A stretch of DNA of 8,300 nucleotides, taken from NCBI GenBank assembly GCA_046760985.1, contig JBHIFE010000060.1, forward strand, positions 1 through 8,300, written 5' to 3'. A program made the translations under genes and the position numbers. Source of the DNA: JBHIFE01 sp046760985 (GTDB lineage Bacteria; Chloroflexota; Dehalococcoidia; Dehalococcoidales; RBG-16-60-22). Numbering within the stretch: position 1 is the first letter of the stretch; every line of letters starts with the position of its first letter. Below are positions 5,243-8,300 of this stretch, in pieces. A model generated the notes under the pieces. That model was not told where the DNA came from. It worked only from the letters and a program-made list of their open reading frames with translations, and did no database searches.

Positions 5243-6022
5243 TTGGCAACAAGCACCAAGATCATATTAATCATGGAATATGACGGTACAGGCTACCACG
5301 GCTTCCAGTTACAGGCTGATCTGCCCACTATTCAAGGGGAGATAGAGGAAGCACTGTGGAAGCTCACTGGAGAAAGGAGTCGAGTGATAGCAGCTAGCCG
5401 AACTGATGCCGGGGTTCATGCTAAGGGACAGGTAGTCAGCTTCAGAACCAAGTCATCTCTGCCCTCACCCACATTTATTAACGGATTAAACTATTATTTG
5501 CCCAGGGATATTGCGGTTAAAGCTGCCTTTAGAACAAGTGATTCCTTTGATGTCAGGCGCAATGCCATTAGTCGGGAGTACAATTACTATATATTAAATA
5601 GCTTGACCCGGTCTCCAATGAGGCGCGGTTTTTCCTACCTTGTTACCGGTAATCTGGATATTGAGGCAATGAATCAGGCATGTCAGGCTCTTATTGGTAA
5701 GCATGACTTCGCCTCATTTGTTAGTTGTACTTTTGGGATAAAGAGCACGATACGCAGTATTTATAAAGCTAAAGTAGAAAAGGACGGAGATTTGGCTATT
5801 TTTAATATGGTGGCTAACTCGTTCCTACCTCACCAAGTGCGCAACACGGTAGGCACTCTAATTAAGGTCGGGCTGGGTAAGATAACACTTGATGAGTTTC
5901 ATAGTATAGTTGAGGCAAAAAAACCCGGCTTGGCTGGACCAACAGCCCCCGCCTGCGGGCTGTGTCTGATGCAGATAAATTATCCGCATCCCTTGGAGGA
6001 GATGGGCAATGAAAACCTATAG
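5243..6022 (+). CDS. truA: tRNA pseudouridine synthase A (positions 38-40)
   Basis: TruA isomerises uridines 38, 39 and 40 in the anticodon stem-loop of many tRNAs. From TTG at 5243 it is 259 aa, normal for the family. Visible motifs are EYDGTGYHGFQLQ (12-24), the catalytic loop SRTDAGVHAKGQVVSF (52-67) with nucleophile D55, REYNYYIL (111-118) with the conserved active-site tyrosine, and HDFASFVS (154-161). The C-terminal catalytic segment FLPHQVRNTVG (194-204) carries conserved R200. An upstream TTG at 5219 is in frame but lacks an SD and adds residues outside the family core. The gene lies 45 bp after rplQ. Its end overlaps rplM by 14 nt and contains the rplM SD, consistent with co-transcription in the common rplQ-truA-rplM-rpsI order. 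Identity is secure; the exact start is less so. Confidence 0.95.
   Translation: MATSTKIILIMEYDGTGYHGFQLQADLPTIQGEIEEALWKLTGERSRVIAASRTDAGVHAKGQVVSFRTKSSLPSPTFINGLNYYLPRDIAVKAAFRTSDSFDVRRNAISREYNYYILNSLTRSPMRRGFSYLVTGNLDIEAMNQACQALIGKHDFASFVSCTFGIKSTIRSIYKAKVEKDGDLAIFNMVANSFLPHQVRNTVGTLIKVGLGKITLDEFHSIVEAKKPGLAGPTAPACGLCLMQINYPHPLEEMGNENL
5995..6001 (+). promoter_or_regulatory. Shine-Dalgarno site of rplM inside truA
   Basis: GGAGGAG, a strong SD, lies 7 bases before the rplM ATG at 6009 and is fully within the last codons of truA (the Leu-Glu-Glu stretch near its C-terminus). It fixes the rplM start. Confidence 0.75.
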
Positions 6023-6458
6023 CACCAAATCTACCGATATTGAGCGAGAGTGGCATGTTATTGATGCTTCAGGCAAAACCTTAGGCAGACTAGCTACCCA
6101 GATAGCCAGTTTACTTATGGGCAAGCACAAGCCAATATTTAGCCCTAATCTGGATACCGGCGATTTTGTCATTGTTATCAATGCTGATAAAGTTCGCCTT
6201 ACTGGTAACAAGGCTAAGCAGAAAATTTATTACAGACATTCTGGGTATCCCGGCGGACTGAAGAGCATCACCTTGGAGAAAATGATGCAGACTAACCCGA
6301 CACGGGTAATTGAGCATGCTGTCAGCGGCATGTTGCCCCACACCCGTCTGGGTGCTAAGATGAAGAAAAAGCTCAGGGTTTACGCCGGTGATACTCATCT
6401 TCACCCGGTTCAAATAAAGCCTACTCCAGTTGAAGAAGCGAAAAAGAAAAAGGGATAG
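6009..6458 (+). CDS. rplM: 50S ribosomal protein L13 (uL13)
   Basis: L13 is an early-assembly 23S rRNA-binding protein of the 50S subunit. The 149-aa product shows the family N-terminus KTYSTKSTDIEREWHVIDA (2-20), GKTLGRLATQIASLLMGKHK (22-41) and YYRHSGYPGGLKS (74-86). The signature VSGMLPHTRLGAKMKKKLRVY follows at about 105-125, then AGDTHLHPVQ. It ends in a Lys-rich tail. ATG at 6009 has GGAGGAG 7 bases upstream. It overlaps truA by 14 nt and is followed by rpsI after only 7 nt, the near-universal rplM-rpsI pair. Confidence 0.97.
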   Translation: MKTYSTKSTDIEREWHVIDASGKTLGRLATQIASLLMGKHKPIFSPNLDTGDFVIVINADKVRLTGNKAKQKIYYRHSGYPGGLKSITLEKMMQTNPTRVIEHAVSGMLPHTRLGAKMKKKLRVYAGDTHLHPVQIKPTPVEEAKKKKG

Positions 6459-6465
6459 GGTTTAT

Positions 6466-6861
6466 ATGGAAAAACAAACCTACTTCTATGGAACAGGTCG
6501 GCGGAAGGCGGCGGTAGCTCAGGTAAGGCTATTTCCAGGAAACGGTGCCATTATTATAAATGGTACGCCCTACGAAGAACTATTTCCCCATCTTGAGCAC
6601 CAACGGACGATATTACAACCTTTTTTGGTCACTGAAAGCCTAGGTAAGTATAATGCCGTGGTTAAGGTAAACGGAGGTGGTATTTCGGGGCAAAGCGGCG
6701 CTATCTCTCACGGCATTGCCCGAGCCCTGGTAAAAGCCGATGAGAACCTTAAGCCTCTCCTGCGTCAGAACGGGTTACTTACCCGAGACCCCCGGGTCAA
6801 AGAGAGAAAGAAGGCTGGGCTCAAGCGGGCACGCAAAGCACCTCAATACACCAAGCGGTAA
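6466..6861 (+). CDS. rpsI: 30S ribosomal protein S9 (uS9)
   Basis: S9 lies in the 30S head; its extended C-terminal tail reaches the P-site tRNA anticodon stem-loop. From ATG at 6466 the protein is 131 aa, the usual size. It has YFYGTGRRKAAVAQVRLFPG (6-25), INGTPYEELFP (31-41) and NAVVKVNGGGISGQSGAISHGIARAL (63-88). The C-terminal block LLTRDPRVKERKKAGLKRAR ends in APQYTKR, the conserved tail with terminal Lys-Arg. The frame stays open 12 codons upstream into rplM, but those residues do not match S9, so the ATG is chosen. AGGG at 6457-6460, overlapping the rplM stop, is a modest SD. It is the last gene of the + strand run. Confidence 0.97.
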   Translation: MEKQTYFYGTGRRKAAVAQVRLFPGNGAIIINGTPYEELFPHLEHQRTILQPFLVTESLGKYNAVVKVNGGGISGQSGAISHGIARALVKADENLKPLLRQNGLLTRDPRVKERKKAGLKRARKAPQYTKR

Positions 6862-6893
6862 GACTTAGTTAGTTTCTTACTGTAAGGGCAATG
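6862..6893. other. Convergent junction between rpsI and the mutase gene
   Basis: This 32-bp gap separates two genes that end toward each other. It contains a small inverted repeat, CTTAC-T-GTAAG at 6876-6886, whose usable stem is only about 4 bp and which has no following T run on either strand. No intrinsic terminator is supported, so transcripts from both sides may end within or beyond the opposite gene, or by a factor-dependent route. Confidence 0.5.
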
Positions 6894-8300
6894 CTACACC
6901 CCAGCTAATTCTTTACCTAGCTCAAGTAATCTCTCCACACGGGTCTGACTATCACTTTCAGCATAGATGCGAAGCACTGGCTCAGTCCCAGAAAATCTAA
7001 TCAGCAGCCAGGTCTTATCAGCCAGAATAAATCGGAAACCGTCCGTCGTGTCTACCTTTACCACTTCAATGCCGCCAATGGACTGCGGGGGATTATGCTG
7101 GAGACGGTCAATAATAGCTTGGCGCTCATCCTCCGGAAATTTGACATCCACCCGCTGATAATAGTGGGGACCTACCTTACCATAGAGATAGTCTATGAGC
7201 TGTGAAGGAGTTTTACCCGTCTTAACCATCAGGTCGAGGAAATAGAGATTAGCCAGAATACCATCACGTTCAGGCACATGACCCCTAAAACCAAAGCCAC
7301 CACTCTCCTCCCCACCAATCAGCGCACTTTCAGCAAGCATTATCGGGGCAACATGCTTAAAGCCCACCGGTGTCTCATATACCGGTACATTAAATATTTC
7401 TCCTAGGCGATAAATCATACTGGTAGTAGTTATCGTCTTGATTATAGGACCACGTCCACCGCGTATTTCCAGTAGGTAGAGACAAAGCAAAGCAAAAACC
7501 TGAAGCGGTGTCAAAAATACTCCCTTTTCATCAACGATACCCATTCGGTCGGCGTCACCATCGGTAGCCAAGCCCACACTGGCTCCCTGCTCTTTGACTG
7601 TAGCCGAGAGTTGGCTCAAGTTAACGGCGATTGGCTCGGGCTGCTTGATACCGGGGAAGAGCGGGTTTCGTTCGCCATTTATTTCTACTACCTCAGTTGC
7701 CCCTCCCTTTAGTATCGCCTTGAGATAGCCGGCACCGGCGCCATACATGGAATCAACTATTACTTTAAGACCAGCCTGGCGTAGTCTATTCAATTCAACC
7801 AGCTTCGCCACTTGGTCTGAGTAGATTGGGGCTAGGTCAAGATATTCCACCAGTCCTTGCCCTAAAGCTTTAGCCAGTGGTAATTGGTTTATTTCTCCAA
7901 GAGAAGGAGCCTGAGGGATAAGTTTTTCTATCTGAGCAGTAACCTCATCCAAAGCACTGGCACCGTACTCATTCTTATACTTAAAGCCACTCCAGATAGC
8001 CGGATTATGGCTGGCAGTTATAATAATGGCACCACCCGTCTTTTTTGCCAGAACACCAAAACTGATGACCGGTGTCGGCGTTGCCTTGGGGCAGAGGTAT
8101 ACTTTTATGCCATTGCCAGCAATTACCTCAGCCGCCGCCGAAGCAAAGTCCTCAGAGGCAAAACGGGTATCATAGCCGATAATCAGCCCTCGGCTGGCTA
8201 GCCCCACCTGTTTAAGGTAGCCAGCCACTCCCTGAGCACAAGTCCGCACATTATCAAAGGTAAAATCCTGGGCAATAATCCCTCGCCAGCCATCAGTGCC
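6894..8300 (-). CDS. Phosphoglucomutase/phosphomannomutase family protein (5' end outside window)
   Basis: This is an alpha-D-phosphohexomutase, which moves phosphate between C1 and C6 of a hexose phosphate through a phosphoserine intermediate in the cytoplasm. It reads leftward from the right edge. The 468 visible residues begin GTDGWRGIIAQDFTFDNV, which normally sits within the first few residues of the family, so only a handful of codons are missing. A GTG at 8249-8247 could be mistaken for the start but lies after this conserved block. Counting from the first visible residue, it has the catalytic serine loop ITASHNP (S97), metal-binding DGDADRMG (247-254), sugar-specificity loop GEESGGFGF (330-338) and phosphate-binding RFSGTEPVLRIY (435-446). 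All four active-site loops are intact. Substrate (glucose, mannose or glucosamine phosphate) cannot be settled from sequence alone, but GEESGG fits a PGM/PMM-type enzyme better than a GlmM-type one. It is convergent with, and unrelated to, the ribosomal genes. Confidence 0.93.
   Translation of the reverse strand, partial: GTDGWRGIIAQDFTFDNVRTCAQGVAGYLKQVGLASRGLIIGYDTRFASEDFASAAAEVIAGNGIKVYLCPKATPTPVISFGVLAKKTGGAIIITASHNPAIWSGFKYKNEYGASALDEVTAQIEKLIPQAPSLGEINQLPLAKALGQGLVEYLDLAPIYSDQVAKLVELNRLRQAGLKVIVDSMYGAGAGYLKAILKGGATEVVEINGERNPLFPGIKQPEPIAVNLSQLSATVKEQGASVGLATDGDADRMGIVDEKGVFLTPLQVFALLCLYLLEIRGGRGPIIKTITTTSMIYRLGEIFNVPVYETPVGFKHVAPIMLAESALIGGEESGGFGFRGHVPERDGILANLYFLDLMVKTGKTPSQLIDYLYGKVGPHYYQRVDVKFPEDERQAIIDRLQHNPPQSIGGIEVVKVDTTDGFRFILADKTWLLIRFSGTEPVLRIYAESDSQTRVERLLELGKELAGV

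Noticed and set aside
5208..5250. Possible hairpins around the truA start (CAACC/GGTTG and GTTG/CAAC)
   Set aside because: Stems are only 4-5 bp with loops of 9 to 20 bases and are mutually exclusive. This is no better than chance for a region this size.
6876..6886. CTTACTGTAAG as a bidirectional terminator
   Set aside because: The palindrome has almost no loop, about a 4-bp stem, low G+C and no T tract on either side.
8247..8249. GTG as the true start of the - strand mutase
   Set aside because: The frame continues to the window edge and encodes the conserved N-terminal GTDGWRGIIA block before this codon, so the gene starts beyond the window.
1..8300. CRISPR arrays, insertion sequences, tRNA or rRNA genes, defence or mobile modules
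   Set aside because: The window is almost wholly filled by recognisable housekeeping genes; no direct-repeat array, transposase or structural RNA was seen.

Overview
This window is the distal part of a bacterial ribosomal-protein and RNA-polymerase supercluster (spc operon end, alpha operon and the L13/S9 pair), followed by one convergent sugar-phosphate mutase gene. Gene order on the + strand is secY (3' end only), adk, map, infA, rpmJ, rpsM, rpsK, rpsD, rpoA, rplQ, truA, rplM, rpsI. On the - strand is a phosphoglucomutase/phosphomannomutase-family gene whose first few codons lie beyond the right edge. Gene order (adk-map between secY and infA, rpsD between rpsK and rpoA, truA-rplM-rpsI directly after rplQ), protein character and balanced base composition suggest Chloroflexota, probably a Dehalococcoidia-like lineage. 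That placement is inference from memory of gene order, not a search result.

Layout: 1-500 is the C-terminal third of SecY. 501-589 is the widest gap between + strand genes and contains a decayed tandem copy of the secY 3' end. 590-2344 holds adk, map, infA and rpmJ, with adk/map and map/infA overlapping. 2364-5197 is the alpha-operon block rpsM-rpsK-rpsD-rpoA-rplQ, with rpoA/rplQ overlapping by ATGA. 5243-6861 is truA-rplM-rpsI, with truA and rplM overlapping by 14 nt. 6862-6893 is a 32-bp convergent junction. 6894-8300 is the mutase on the - strand. No stretch over 300 bases lacks a gene.

How the genes fit together: the + strand genes build and run the gene-expression machinery. They supply small-subunit proteins S13, S11, S4 and S9, large-subunit proteins L36, L17 and L13, initiation factor IF1, the RNA polymerase alpha subunit, the SecY translocon channel, N-terminal methionine removal (Map), adenylate balance (Adk) and tRNA pseudouridylation (TruA). 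Spacing is tight and many genes have Shine-Dalgarno (SD) sites in or next to the preceding stop codon, as expected for one co-transcribed unit. No promoter or intrinsic terminator could be supported inside it.

I found no new defence, mobile or otherwise undescribed system; this is conserved housekeeping DNA. The one structurally unusual item is the roughly 80-bp degenerate tandem duplication of the secY 3' end. It separates secY from adk and appears to have left adk using the SD of the second, dead copy. Smaller points are TTG starts on adk, rpoA and truA, and an infA start without a clear SD.
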